From NCBI RefSeq assembly GCF_900115955.1, contig NZ_FOYL01000019.1, positions 64,001 through 128,000 on the forward strand: DNA of 64,000 bases, given 5' to 3'. The translations under genes were made by a program, and so were the position numbers. Positions 24,094 through 34,183 of this stretch are shown here, piece by piece (within the stretch, counting starts at the first letter, position 1; each line of letters opens with the position of its first letter). This stretch comes from Lentzea waywayandensis (GTDB lineage: Bacteria; Actinomycetota; Actinomycetes; Mycobacteriales; Pseudonocardiaceae). Under the pieces are notes generated by a model. That model was not told where the DNA came from, ran no database searches, and worked only from the letters and a program-made list of their open reading frames with translations.

Positions 24094-25569
24094 ATGTTGA
24101 CTTCCGCTCGCAATGTGTCAGATCTGGTCCGTGCTTCGGCACAGCGGGGACCCAGCCACGTCGCCTTGGTCGACGTAGCGAGCGGTAAGAGCCTCACGTG
24201 GGAAACCATCGACGGCGCGACCGATGCTTTCGCCCGCCATTTGGCTGATTCAGGACTCGAATCGGGCGACCGAGTGGCGGTACGGCTGCCCACGAGCCCC
24301 GAGTTCGTGGTCGCCGTGTTCGGAATTCTCCGCGCGGGCGGCGTCGTGGTGCCCACCGGCCCCGGCATTCCGCCACGCGAGCTCCAGCGGATCCTCGCCG
24401 ACTCCGGCGCCGCGCTGCTCGTGGGCGACGGCGAGGGCTCCGACGCCCAGGTTCTCGACGTTCCCGACGTCACGGCCACCGCCGAGCCCTTCGAGGCCGT
24501 CCGCGGCGGCGAGGACCTGGCCGTTCTCGGCTACACCTCGGGCACGTCCGGCGTGCCGCGCGGAGCGATGCTGTCGCACCGCGCGTTGCTCGCGAACGTC
24601 TCGCAGTGCGCCTCCCTGCGCCCCGCCCCCGTGACGGCGGGCGACCGGGTGCTGCTCGCGCTGCCGTTGTTCCACGTCTACGGCCTCGGCCCCGGCCTGC
24701 TCCAGGTGACGGGCGCCGGCGCCACGGCGATCCTGCTGGAGCGCTTCGACCCCGCGGCGGTGCTGGACGTCATCGAGGAACACCGCGTCACCACCATGGT
24801 CGGCGTCCCGCCCATGTACCGGGCGTTGCTCGCGAACCCGGCCGAGGTGCTGCGCGAGAAGCTGGCCACGATCCGCCTGTTCACCTCGGGCGCGGCACCG
24901 CTCCCGGCGAGCGTCATCGCGGAGATGCGCGGCGCGATCGGCATCCCGATCTACGAGGGCTATGGCCTGACCGAGACGGGCCCGGTGCTCACGTCCACGC
25001 TGGTGGGCGGCGTGCCGAAGCCGGGTTCGGTGGGCCAGGCACTGCCGGGCGTCGAGATCCGGCTCGTCGACACCGACGGCTCCGTCCTGGACATCGACGA
25101 GGACGAACCGGGCACGGGCCTGGTGTCCGCGAAGGGCGACAACCTCTTCAGCGGCTACTGGCCGGACGGTGCGTACGGCCCGGACAGCTCCGGCTGGTTC
25201 CGCACGGGCGACGTCGGCTTCATCGACGCCGACGGCGACCTGCACCTGGTCGACCGCGCCGGCGACCTGATCATCGTCAACGGCTTCAACGTCTACCCGC
25301 ACGAGGTGGAACAGGTCGTCGGCGAGATGGACGGGGTCCTCGAGGCCGCGGCCGTCGGCGTGCCGGACGAGAAGACCGGCGAGTCGGTGAAGGTCGTCGT
25401 GGTGCTCCGCGACGGTGCCACCGCGTCGGCCGAGGACGTCGTCGCGCACTGCGCCGTCCGCCTGGCCAAGTTCAAGGTGCCGACCTCGGTGGAGTTCGCC
25501 CCGGCCCTCCCGCACTCGCCGACCGGCAAGCTGGCGCGCGCCGTCCTGCGCAAGCCGCTGGGAGCATGA
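24094..25569 (+). CDS. acyl-CoA synthetase (ANL superfamily)
   Basis: A 491-residue AMP-forming ligase, second of its type in the window. It shows the P-loop YTSGTSGVPRGAMLSH, the A5 motif EGYGLTETGP, GWFRTGDVG, the hinge VDRAGDLIIVNGFNVYPHEVE and the terminal SPTGKLARAVLR with its catalytic lysine. ATG 24094 is chosen because the domain begins there; AGGAGG ends only 2 bases before it, so an in-frame GTG at 24052 is a real alternative. It is coupled to the glutaredoxin-like gene (ATGA). Substrate is unknown; medium or long fatty acids are likely. Confidence 0.85.
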   Translation: MLTSARNVSDLVRASAQRGPSHVALVDVASGKSLTWETIDGATDAFARHLADSGLESGDRVAVRLPTSPEFVVAVFGILRAGGVVVPTGPGIPPRELQRILADSGAALLVGDGEGSDAQVLDVPDVTATAEPFEAVRGGEDLAVLGYTSGTSGVPRGAMLSHRALLANVSQCASLRPAPVTAGDRVLLALPLFHVYGLGPGLLQVTGAGATAILLERFDPAAVLDVIEEHRVTTMVGVPPMYRALLANPAEVLREKLATIRLFTSGAAPLPASVIAEMRGAIGIPIYEGYGLTETGPVLTSTLVGGVPKPGSVGQALPGVEIRLVDTDGSVLDIDEDEPGTGLVSAKGDNLFSGYWPDGAYGPDSSGWFRTGDVGFIDADGDLHLVDRAGDLIIVNGFNVYPHEVEQVVGEMDGVLEAAAVGVPDEKTGESVKVVVVLRDGATASAEDVVAHCAVRLAKFKVPTSVEFAPALPHSPTGKLARAVLRKPLGA

Positions 25570-25814
25570 CGGGCATGACCCACCACGTGACGTTGATGAG
25601 CCGGGTGTCGTGCCACTCCTGCGAGGAGGCGGCGGTGGAGATCGAACGGATCTGCGCGGACGTCGGCGCGACCTGGTCCGTCGAGGACGTGGACTCCGAC
25701 CCGGAGCTGCGGGCCGAGTACGGGGACCGGGTGCCGGTGTTCCTGGTGGACGGGGCCGAGCACGGGTACTGGAAGGTGGAGGAGGACCGCCTCCGGGCGG
25801 CTCTCGCCGGCTAG
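25566..25814 (+). CDS. glutaredoxin-like protein
   Basis: An 82-residue thioredoxin-fold protein (DUF836/glutaredoxin-like). The N-terminal VTLMSRVSCHSCEEA carries the CxxC pair (CHSC), and VPVFLVDG has the cis-proline position. The ATG overlaps the ligase stop; a second in-frame ATG at 25575 is also possible. It corresponds by position to Rv0508, which precedes the heme genes in mycobacteria. It is probably a small cytoplasmic disulfide exchanger. Confidence 0.85.
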   Translation: MTGMTHHVTLMSRVSCHSCEEAAVEIERICADVGATWSVEDVDSDPELRAEYGDRVPVFLVDGAEHGYWKVEEDRLRAALAG

Positions 25815-25894
25815 CCGCGGTCGAGGGCAGGGCAGTTGAGCCAGGGCCCTGCGCCCGCTGCCGTTGGCAGCGTGATCGGCACACGGTCACGTCG

Positions 25895-25954
25895 GCCGCC
25901 GACTCGCCTGCCGCCGACTCGCCTGCCGCCGACTCGCCTGCCGCCGACTCGCCG
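25895..25954. repeat. 15-bp tandem repeat, four copies
   Basis: GCCGCCGACTCGCCT is repeated at 25895, 25910, 25925 and 25940 (last base changed to G). It lies between two convergent genes, outside both reading frames. It is a minisatellite-like tract. Confidence 0.85.
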
Positions 25955-25965
25955 GCCGACGCCGT

Positions 25966-26316
25966 TCAGCCCTCGCCGTCCAGCTTCCGCCTGAGCGCCG
26001 CCAGCTGCTCCTCCGACACCTCGACCACGCCCGGCTCGACGTAGCCGGGGTACTCGGGCGGCATGGCCGGGAAGTCGCGCGGGTCGGTGCCCCTGGTCTC
26101 CGCGATCCAGTCGGCCGCCCAGTACCAGGCCTCCTTGTTGAAGTGGAGGCCTCGGTAGGGCGCGTCAGGCGGTTCGTACGGGTAGCTCGCGAGCGCGGCC
26201 TCCACGGCCTCGTCTGCGGACATGTCGCCGTAGTGCTGCAAGGTCCAGGCGTAATTGGCGCGCTCGTTCTCGAGGTACGCGACGTACTCCTGCTCGGGCC
26301 AGCCGTCTTCGGACAC
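25966..26316 (-). CDS. hypothetical protein, 116 residues
   Basis: An acidic, aromatic-rich small protein, not recognised. It contains EYVAYLENERANYAWTLQHYGD, a Pro-rich loop SYPYEPPDAPYRGLHFNKEAWYW and a C-terminal helix SEEQLAALRRKLDGEG. No signal or membrane segment. GTG 26316 directly follows GGAGGC, an unusually tight spacing; a start further upstream would overlap the divergent oxidoreductase. Codon use is normal for the region, so it is likely real. Function cannot be inferred. Confidence 0.65.
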   Translation of the reverse strand: MSEDGWPEQEYVAYLENERANYAWTLQHYGDMSADEAVEAALASYPYEPPDAPYRGLHFNKEAWYWAADWIAETRGTDPRDFPAMPPEYPGYVEPGVVEVSEEQLAALRRKLDGEG

Positions 26317-26384
26317 GCCTCCAGCGTAGAAGTTGATTACCGAGGGCTTACGACCTGAGCGAACCAGGGCCGCGCGGGTGTCGA

Positions 26385-27863
26385 ATGAGAGGCATGAAGC
26401 CCGCGAAGGCCGCACTCACCGGACTGATCGCTCTAGTCGCCGCGCTGGCGGCCGGGCATCTGGTGGCCGCCTTCGTGGGCCTGAGCGCCTCCCCGTACCT
26501 GGCGGTGGGCAACGCCGCGATCGACCTCACGCCGTCGTGGCTGAAGGACTTCGCGGTCACCACGTTCGGCACGGCCGACAAGCTCGTGCTGCTCAGCGGC
26601 ATGGCCCTGGTCCTGGCGGGCATCGGTGTAGGAGCGGGGCTGGCCAGCCGGAACAGTCCGGCGCCGGGGTCGCTGGTGGCCGTGCTGCTCGGGTTCGTGG
26701 GGGTCGCGGCGGTCGTGACGAGGCCGGACGTCGGGCAGCTCGCGGTCCTCGCGCCCGTCGCCAGCACGGCCGCGGGCGTCTACGTGTTCCGCTACCTGCA
26801 CAAAGAGGCCGAGGAGAGCGACAGCAGGCGTGGCTTCCTGATCACCGCCGGGCTGGCGGTCTTCGCGGGGGTCGCGGGGCAGTTGTTCGGCAACCGGACG
26901 GACGTCGAGGGCTCACGACAGGCCATCGGGGACCTGACGCCGAAGACGAAGGCGCCGGAGATCCCGTTCAACGCCGACTTCGTCAAGGACGGCACCCCGA
27001 GCTTCATCACCAGCGGCAAGGACTTCTACCGGATCGACACCGCGCTGAGCGTGCCGCGGATCCGGGCCGAGGAGTGGGCGCTGCGGGTGCACGGCATGGT
27101 CGAGCGGCCGATGGTGCTGACGTTCGAGGAGATCCGCGGCAAGGACCTCGTGGAAGAGACCGTCACGCTGACCTGCGTGTCCAACGAGGTCGGCGGGCCC
27201 TACATCTCCACCGCCAACTTCATCGGCGTGAAGATCGGCGACGTGCTGCGCGAGGCCGGCGTGAAGGCCGGCGCCGACCAGCTGTTCAGCACCAGTGACG
27301 ACGGGTTCACGGCGGGCAGCCCGCTCGACTACGTGCTGGAGAACGGGCTGATCGCGATCGGCATGAACGGCGAACCGCTGCCCGCCGAGCACGGGTTTCC
27401 GGCCCGGCTCGTGGTTCCGGGGCTCTACGGCTACGTCTCCGCGACCAAGTGGGTCACCGACCTCAACGTCACCACGTTCGCCAAGGAGCAGGGCTACTGG
27501 ATTCCGCGAGGGTGGGCGACTCGAGCGCCGATCAAGACGTCCTCGCGGATCGACCGGCCCAAGCGGATGGGCAAGGTTCAGGGCAAGACCGTCATCGCCG
27601 GAACGGCGTGGGCGCAGCCCAGGGGCGTGGCCAAGGTCGAGATCCGCATCGACGGCGGGCCGTGGCAGGAGACCGAGCTCGCGGCCGACGTCAGCGACAG
27701 CACCTGGCGGATGTGGAAGATCGAGATGGACCTCTCCCAGGGCAGTCACACGGTCGAGTGCCGGGCCACCGACAAATCCGGGTTCACCCAGGACCAGGCT
27801 CGCCTCGACCCCGTTCCCGACGGCGCGACGGGATGGCATTCGGTCACCTTCACCGTCGAGTAG
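26385..27863 (+). CDS. membrane-anchored molybdopterin-dependent oxidoreductase (sulfite oxidase family)
   Basis: A 492-residue protein. The N-terminal part (about 1-180) has four or five hydrophobic helices; the sulfite-oxidase-type Mo-cofactor domain follows (about 200-380) with the cysteine ligand in LTCVSNEVGGPYIST and LVVPGLYGYVSATKWV; the C-terminal Mo-co dimerisation domain runs about 390-490 (GVAKVEIRIDGGPW, WRMWKIEMDL). The catalytic part probably faces the outside. Substrate could be sulfite or another oxyanion or methionine sulfoxide-like compound. ATG 26394 is an alternative start. No cofactor synthesis genes are adjacent. Confidence 0.85.
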   Translation: MRGMKPAKAALTGLIALVAALAAGHLVAAFVGLSASPYLAVGNAAIDLTPSWLKDFAVTTFGTADKLVLLSGMALVLAGIGVGAGLASRNSPAPGSLVAVLLGFVGVAAVVTRPDVGQLAVLAPVASTAAGVYVFRYLHKEAEESDSRRGFLITAGLAVFAGVAGQLFGNRTDVEGSRQAIGDLTPKTKAPEIPFNADFVKDGTPSFITSGKDFYRIDTALSVPRIRAEEWALRVHGMVERPMVLTFEEIRGKDLVEETVTLTCVSNEVGGPYISTANFIGVKIGDVLREAGVKAGADQLFSTSDDGFTAGSPLDYVLENGLIAIGMNGEPLPAEHGFPARLVVPGLYGYVSATKWVTDLNVTTFAKEQGYWIPRGWATRAPIKTSSRIDRPKRMGKVQGKTVIAGTAWAQPRGVAKVEIRIDGGPWQETELAADVSDSTWRMWKIEMDLSQGSHTVECRATDKSGFTQDQARLDPVPDGATGWHSVTFTVE

Positions 27864-27944
27864 GCGCTCACCCCGTAGTGATCATGAACCGCTGAAGCGC
27901 TGGTCACGCCCTGTCACCAGTGCTGTGACACCCGATCACCGACT

Positions 27945-27962
27945 TTGTGCATGCGTTCACAA
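27945..27962. promoter_or_regulatory. Rex operator (ROP) in the rex-hem promoter
   Basis: TTGTGCATGCGTTCACAA differs from the known Rex box TTGTGAANNNNTTCACAA at one position. It overlaps a -35-like TTGTGC (27945-27950), with TACGGT (27967-27972) at the -10 distance. It lies 69 bases before the chosen rex GTG. Rex would repress here when NADH is low and release when the NADH/NAD ratio rises. Confidence 0.88.
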
Positions 27963-28031
27963 GCGGTACGGTGTGACTATCACCAGCGCCGCGGGGTCCC
28001 TGCGGTGAAGCACACCCGGAGGTCGGAGAGC

Positions 28032-28802
28032 GTGGCATCACAGCGGGGCGAAGGTGAGACGACCACCACCCCTCTGGAGCCTGCCGACAGGGAGCGCGCT
28101 CGTGCGATCCCCGAGGCGGCTGTGGCCCGCCTCGCCGTGTACCTGCGCGTGCTGTCGGGCATGGCCGACCAGGGCGTGACGGCGGTCTCGAGCGAGGAAC
28201 TGAGCCAGGCCGCCGGCGTCAACGCGGCGAAGCTCCGCAAGGACCTGAGCTACATCGGCAGCTACGGCACGAGGGGCGTCGGCTACGACGTCGAGGTCCT
28301 CGTGAGCCACATCGAGCGCATCCTCGGCCTCACCCGCAACCACTCCGTGGCCGTCGTCGGCATCGGTAACCTTGGTCACGCTCTCGCCAACTACGGCGGG
28401 TTCCCCGGCCGCGGTTTCCCGGTCACCGCCCTCTTCGACGTGGACGCCGATCTCGTCGGAATCCCTGTTGGGGGCATCCCCGTCAACCACATCGACGAGA
28501 TCACCGCGGTCTGCCGCGAGCGCGAGGTGTCGATCGGCGTCATCGCGACGCCGCCGCCCGCCGCTCAGTCGGTTTGCGACCGTTTGGTATCTGCGGGCGT
28601 CCAGTGCATTCTGAACTTTGCACCAGTTGTCCTTCAGGTTCCAGACAACGTCGAGGTGCGCAAGGTTGACTTGGCGGTCGAGATGCAGATCCTGTCGTTC
28701 CACGTCGCTCGACGTGCGGACGAGGCTGTGCACAACTCAAGCGGCGGGGTCTCGGTCGGCAACAACGGACTCGGTGTGGACGGGATGGTGATTCGCCCGT
28801 GA
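28032..28802 (+). CDS. rex: redox-sensing transcriptional repressor Rex
   Basis: A 256-residue dimeric repressor sensing NADH/NAD+. The N-terminal winged helix (about 25-90) includes IPEAAVARLAVYLRVL and GVNAAKLRKDLSYIGSYGTRGVGYDV; the Rossmann domain follows with VAVVGIGNLGHALANYGGF and LFDVD. GTG 28032 is preferred because GGAGGT (28018-28023) stands 8 bases before it; a GTG at 28005 or ATG-type codons upstream would overlap the operator region. It heads the hemA-hemC-hemD genes, as in Streptomyces coelicolor, and carries its own operator. Confidence 0.95.
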   Translation: MASQRGEGETTTTPLEPADRERARAIPEAAVARLAVYLRVLSGMADQGVTAVSSEELSQAAGVNAAKLRKDLSYIGSYGTRGVGYDVEVLVSHIERILGLTRNHSVAVVGIGNLGHALANYGGFPGRGFPVTALFDVDADLVGIPVGGIPVNHIDEITAVCREREVSIGVIATPPPAAQSVCDRLVSAGVQCILNFAPVVLQVPDNVEVRKVDLAVEMQILSFHVARRADEAVHNSSGGVSVGNNGLGVDGMVIRP

Positions 28803-28839
28803 GCGTGAGCCAATCGGCTCCGGCAGACGTGGTGACCAC

Positions 28840-30153
28840 ATGAGCTTGCTCGTAGTCGGTCTGTCGCACCGCACCGCCCCCGTTCCGGTCCTGGAACGCG
28901 TCACCGTGGCCGAGCCCGACCTGCCCAAGGTCCTCGGCCAGCTGCTCGCCGCGCCCAGCGTCTCCGAGGCGATGGTCCTGTCGACCTGCAACAGGGTCGA
29001 GGTCTACGCCGTCGTCGAGTCGTTCCACGGCGGCATGTCCGAGGTCGTCGACGTCCTCGCGCAGCACGCCCAGGTCGACGCGAGCTCGCTCTACGAGCAC
29101 TTTTACGTGCATTACGCCGCCGCTGCCGTCGAGCACCTGTTCTCCGTCGCGGCCGGCCTCGACTCGATGGTCGTCGGCGAGTCCCAGATCCTCGGCCAGC
29201 TGCGCGGTGCGTACGCGGCGGCGGACGAGGCGGGCACCGTCGGCAAGACCGTCCACGAACTCACTCAGAACGCGCTGCGCGTCGGCAAGCGCGTGCACTC
29301 CGAGACCGGCATCGACCACGCGGGCGCGTCGGTCGTGTCCGAGGCCCTCGGTGACGCCGAGGCCCAGCTGGGCACCGTCGTGGGCAAGCGCGCGCTGCTC
29401 GTCGGCGCGGGCGCCATGGGTGGCCTGGCCGCCGCGCACCTGCGCAGGGCGGGCATCGGCGAGGTCGTCATCGCGAACCGGACGCAGGCCAACGGTGTGC
29501 GTCTCGCCACGTCGCTGAAGGCCGAGGGCGTCCCCGCGACGGCCGTCGACCTGACCGCGCTGGCCGTCGAGATCGACCTCGCGGACATCGTCTTCGCGTG
29601 CACCGGGTCGGTCGACACGGTGGTCCGCGCGGACATGATCACCCAGCGTTCGCGGCCCCTGGTCGTGTGCGACCTGGGCCTGCCCAAGGACGTCGACCCG
29701 GCCGCAGCCGAACTGCCGAACGTTCGCGTGGTGGACCTGGAAACGCTCCAGCGCCGTCTCTCGGACGCGCCCGCCGGCCAGGACACGCGTCTGGCGGTCC
29801 AGCTGGTCGCCGACGAGGTGAAGGCCTACCTCGCCGGCCAGCGCTCCGCCGAGGTCACGCCGACCGTCACGGCCCTGCGCAAGCGGGCCGCCGAGGTGGT
29901 CGACGCCGAACTGCTCCGTCTTGATTCGCGACTTCCCGAACTGGACGCCGCGACACGCGGTGAATTGGCCAAGACGGTGCGCCGCGTTGTAGACAAGCTC
30001 CTGCACACGCCGACCGTCAGGGTGAAGGAGCTCGCCTCCGCCCCTGGTGGTACCGGCTACGCGGAGGCTCTCCGCGAGCTGTTCGGGCTCGACCCCCAGT
30101 CGCCTGGGGTTGTCAGTCAGACCAAGTCTTCTGTGGATGGTGAAACGCGGTGA
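28840..30153 (+). CDS. hemA: glutamyl-tRNA reductase
   Basis: A 437-residue enzyme of the C5 heme pathway, reducing Glu-tRNA to glutamate-1-semialdehyde with NADPH. LLVVGLSHRTAPVPVLERV and STCNRVEVYA (active-site Cys), AAGLDSMVVGESQILGQL and the NADPH-binding ALLVGAGAMGGLAAAHL are all present; the C-terminal dimerisation helix occupies about 320-437. It begins 37 bases after rex and overlaps hemC (GTGA). Expression is probably under Rex control with the operon. Confidence 0.97.
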   Translation: MSLLVVGLSHRTAPVPVLERVTVAEPDLPKVLGQLLAAPSVSEAMVLSTCNRVEVYAVVESFHGGMSEVVDVLAQHAQVDASSLYEHFYVHYAAAAVEHLFSVAAGLDSMVVGESQILGQLRGAYAAADEAGTVGKTVHELTQNALRVGKRVHSETGIDHAGASVVSEALGDAEAQLGTVVGKRALLVGAGAMGGLAAAHLRRAGIGEVVIANRTQANGVRLATSLKAEGVPATAVDLTALAVEIDLADIVFACTGSVDTVVRADMITQRSRPLVVCDLGLPKDVDPAAAELPNVRVVDLETLQRRLSDAPAGQDTRLAVQLVADEVKAYLAGQRSAEVTPTVTALRKRAAEVVDAELLRLDSRLPELDAATRGELAKTVRRVVDKLLHTPTVRVKELASAPGGTGYAEALRELFGLDPQSPGVVSQTKSSVDGETR

Positions 30154-31085
30154 CCCGCACCCTGCGGATCGGTACCCGAGGCAGCGCTCTGGCGCTCGCG
30201 CAGACGGGGACCGTGGCCGAGGCGCTGAAGGCTGCCGGAGCACAGGTCGAGATCGTCGTCATCAAGACGCCGGGCGACCTCTCCGACGCGCCGATCGCCC
30301 AGATCGGTATCGGCGTCTTCACGTCGGCCCTTCGCGACGCGCTCGCGAACGGTGAGATCGACGTCGCCGTCCACTCCTACAAGGACCTTCCGACCGCGCC
30401 GGACCCCCGGCTGACGCTTGCGGCCGTGCCCCTGCGCGAGGACCCGCGTGACGCCCTCGTGGCGCGCGACGGCCTCACGCTCGGTGAGCTGCCGCACGGG
30501 TCCACTGTGGGCACCGGTTCGCCGCGCCGCGCGGCCCAGCTGGAGGCCCTGGGCCTCGGGCTGGACATCGTTCCGTTGCGCGGCAACGTGGACACGCGGA
30601 TCGGGAAGGTTCGGGGCGGCGAGCTCGACGCGGTGGTGCTGGCTCGCGCCGGCATCGCGCGGCTCGGCCGCACGAGCGAGATCACCGAGAACCTGGAGCC
30701 CATCCAGATGCTTCCCGCACCCGCGCAGGGTGCGTTGGCAGTCGAGTGCCGGGTCGACGACGTCGACGCCGAGCACCTGATCCAGTCCACTTTGGACGAT
30801 TCGGCCAGCCGGGCCGCTGTGACCGCTGAGCGCGCCATGCTGGCCGCGCTCGAAGCGGGCTGCAGCGCGCCGGTCGGCGCGCTGGCCGATGTGGTGGAAG
30901 ACCTCGATGACGACGGGAAGGTCGTGTACCGGCTTTCCCTGCGCGGGGTCGCTGCGACGCCGGAGAACGATCTCCTCCGGGCGTCCGCCACCGGTGACTT
31001 GACCGAAGCTGAGGGACTTGGCCGGGCGCTGGCCGCCGAGTTGCTCGACCTCGGGGCCGCGGTTCTCAGCGGTCCAGAGGCGTAA
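30150..31085 (+). CDS. hemC: porphobilinogen deaminase (hydroxymethylbilane synthase)
   Basis: A 311-residue cytoplasmic enzyme joining four porphobilinogens. The N-terminal RIGTRGSALALAQT, the catalytic VAVHSYKDLPT, TGSPRRAAQL, PLRGNVDTRIGKV and the cofactor cysteine in ALEAGCSAPVGAL are clear. The GTG start overlaps the hemA stop. It is followed after 18 bases by the cobA/hemD fusion. Length is typical. Confidence 0.97.
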   Translation: MTRTLRIGTRGSALALAQTGTVAEALKAAGAQVEIVVIKTPGDLSDAPIAQIGIGVFTSALRDALANGEIDVAVHSYKDLPTAPDPRLTLAAVPLREDPRDALVARDGLTLGELPHGSTVGTGSPRRAAQLEALGLGLDIVPLRGNVDTRIGKVRGGELDAVVLARAGIARLGRTSEITENLEPIQMLPAPAQGALAVECRVDDVDAEHLIQSTLDDSASRAAVTAERAMLAALEAGCSAPVGALADVVEDLDDDGKVVYRLSLRGVAATPENDLLRASATGDLTEAEGLGRALAAELLDLGAAVLSGPEA

Positions 31086-31103
31086 TCGATGGGGAGTGCC
31101 CTG

Positions 31104-32636
31104 ATGACCCGCGCACGCAAGACCCCCGGACGCATCGCCTTCGTGGGCTCCGGCCCCGGCGACACCGGGCTGCTCACGGTCCGGGCCCACGACTTGCTCA
31201 CCAGGGCTGAACTCGTGGTCACCGACCCGGACGTTCCTTCGGACGTCCTCGCGACCGTGCCGGAGGGAGTCGAGGTCCGCCCCGCAGTCGGCGAGTCCGC
31301 CGACGTGGCCAAGGACCTGGTGAACGAGGCGCGCAACGGTGCGACCGTCGTCCGTCTCGTCGCGGGTGACCCGCTGACGCTCGACTCGGTCGTGAAGGAA
31401 GCGCAGGCCGTCGCGAAGTCGACGATCCCGTTCGACGTCGTACCCGGAGTGCCCTCGGGCACCGCGGTGCCGGCGTACGCGGGTGTCGCTCTCGGTGGCG
31501 TGCACACCGAGGTCGACGTGCGCGCCGTGACGGACTGGGCCGGCCTCGCCGCCGCGCCCGGCACGCTCGTGCTGCACGCGACCGGCTCGCACCTGGCCGA
31601 GGCCGCGTCGAACCTGGTGGAGAACGGCCTCGCGCCGCAGACACCGGTCGCCGTGACCGCCGAGGGAACGGGCTTCCAGCAGCGCACCATCGACACCACG
31701 CTGGCCGCCGTCGCGGCCGACGCCGGTGAGATGGGCGGCCCGCTGGTCGTCACCGTCGGTGCCGCCGCCGCCAACCGCTCGAAGCTCTCCTGGTGGGAGT
31801 CGCGGGCGCTGTACGGCTGGCGAGTGCTGGTCCCGCGGACCAAGGAGCAGGCCGGCGCGATGTCCGAGCGTCTGCACTCGCACGGCGCTATCGCCGTCGA
31901 GGTGCCGACGATCTCGGTCGAGCCGCCCCGCAGCCCCGCGCAGATGGAGCGCTCGGTCAAGGGGCTCGTCGACGGCCGCTACCAGTGGGTCGTCTTCACC
32001 TCGACCAACGCCGTCCGCGCGGTCTGGGAGAAGTTCCGCGAGTTCGGCCTGGACGCCCGTGCGTTCTCCGGCGTGAAGATCGCCTGCGTCGGCGAGGCCA
32101 CGGCCGCGAAGGTGCGTTCGTTCGGCATCATCCCGGAGCTCGTGCCGTCGGGTGACCAGTCGTCCGAGGGCCTGCTGAACGACTTCCCGCCCTACGACGA
32201 CATTCTCGACCCGGTCGACCGCGTGCTGCTGCCGCGGGCCGACATCGCCACCGAGACGCTGGCCGCAGGCCTGCGGGAACGTGGCTGGGAGATCGACGAC
32301 GTGACGGCGTACCGCACCGTGCGTGCGGCCCCGCCGCCCGCCGACACCCGCGAGATGATCAAGTCCGGTGGCTTCGACGCGGTGTGCTTCACCTCGTCGT
32401 CGACCGTCCGGAACCTGGTCGGCATCGCGGGCAAGCCGCACGCCCGCACGCTCGTCGCGTGCATCGGCCCGCAGACCGCCGAGACGGCGCGGGAGTTCGG
32501 CCTCCGGGTCGACGTGCAGCCCGAGGAGGCGAACGTGCCCGCGCTGGTCGACGCGCTGGCCGCCCACGCCGCCCGGTTGCGCGCCGAGGGAGCGCTGCCT
32601 CCTCCGCGCAAGACCAAGCGTCTGCGCCGCAGCTAA
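31104..32636 (+). CDS. hemD: uroporphyrinogen-III C-methyltransferase / uroporphyrinogen-III synthase fusion
   Basis: A 510-residue bifunctional protein. The N-terminal half (about 5-235) is a SAM-dependent tetrapyrrole methylase (GRIAFVGSGPGDTGLLTVRA; VRLVAGDPLTL; PGVPSGTAVPAYAG), and the C-terminal half (about 250-490) is the HemD fold (GWRVLVPRTKEQAGAM; YQWVVFTSTNAVRAVWE; FDAVCFTSSSTVRNL). ATG 31104 is chosen since GGGGAG precedes it by 7 bases; an ATG at 31089 is in frame. The fusion is usual in Actinobacteria. The methylase is a divergent type, so activity toward precorrin-2/siroheme is uncertain. Confidence 0.9.
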   Translation: MTRARKTPGRIAFVGSGPGDTGLLTVRAHDLLTRAELVVTDPDVPSDVLATVPEGVEVRPAVGESADVAKDLVNEARNGATVVRLVAGDPLTLDSVVKEAQAVAKSTIPFDVVPGVPSGTAVPAYAGVALGGVHTEVDVRAVTDWAGLAAAPGTLVLHATGSHLAEAASNLVENGLAPQTPVAVTAEGTGFQQRTIDTTLAAVAADAGEMGGPLVVTVGAAAANRSKLSWWESRALYGWRVLVPRTKEQAGAMSERLHSHGAIAVEVPTISVEPPRSPAQMERSVKGLVDGRYQWVVFTSTNAVRAVWEKFREFGLDARAFSGVKIACVGEATAAKVRSFGIIPELVPSGDQSSEGLLNDFPPYDDILDPVDRVLLPRADIATETLAAGLRERGWEIDDVTAYRTVRAAPPPADTREMIKSGGFDAVCFTSSSTVRNLVGIAGKPHARTLVACIGPQTAETAREFGLRVDVQPEEANVPALVDALAAHAARLRAEGALPPPRKTKRLRRS

Positions 32637-32651
32637 GTCAACGAAGCCGTC

Positions 32652-32681
32652 GGGGCCACTCAAGATCCTTTGAGTGGCCCC
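32652..32681 (+). terminator. hairpin between the hemD fusion and hemB
   Basis: GGGGCCACTCAA (32652-32663) pairs exactly with TTGAGTGGCCCC (32670-32681) around GATCCT. It starts 15 bases after the stop. It may attenuate rather than fully stop transcription into hemB. Confidence 0.8.
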
Positions 32682-32708
32682 TTCGACTCTCTCCGTCAGG
32701 GAGTCAAG

Positions 32709-33667
<959 letters not shown>

Positions 33668-33683
<16 letters not shown>

Positions 33684-34174
33684 CCCCAACCCCGAAGCTG
33701 ATCGACGTCGCGCGCTGGTTGTGGATCGCCAGCGCGTGCGTCGGCATGCTGCGGTTCGTGGTGCAGCTCTTCGACCGCGAGACCCTTGTGGCCGAGGCAC
33801 GCCGGCAGAACCCGGCGATGAACCAGGACCAGATCGACGCCGGCGTCAACGGCGGTGTCCTCTTCGGACTGTTGATCGCCGTCGCCGTCCTGCTCGCGTA
33901 CACACGGCTGGCGAACACGATGGCGCGCGGCCGCAACTGGGCTCGGATCGTGCTCACCGTGCTGGGTGGCGCTTCCGTCGCGTTCGGACTGTTCCGGCTC
34001 GGCGCCTGGGCCAGCGGGGTCGCGGCGGAACTCGGCGTGGAGATGCGGGCGGTCGATCTGGCCGTAACGCTGGTCACCACCGTGCTGGACGCGACCGCGA
34101 TCGTGCTGATGTACCGGGTGTCCGCGCACTTCAGGAAGCGCGTCACGGTGGACAGCACCTTCCTGCGCACCTAG
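33668..34174 (+). CDS. membrane protein, first of four related tandem genes
   Basis: A 168-residue protein with four predicted membrane helices (VARWLWIASACVGMLRFVV; VLFGLLIAVAVLLAY; WARIVLTVLGGASVAFGLF; TLVTTVLDATAIVLMYRV). The segment ARGRNWARIVLTVLGG is shared with its downstream neighbours. The start lies inside hemB. Function is not known; the family is common in Actinobacteria as DUF-type or hypothetical genes. Confidence 0.75.
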
Positions 34175-34183
34175 GTTTCGAGC

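Noticed and set aside
25895..25954. CRISPR array
   Set aside because: Units are 15 bp with no spacers, so it is a simple tandem repeat. The 55-bp repeat at 13658 likewise has no unique spacers, and no cas genes are present.
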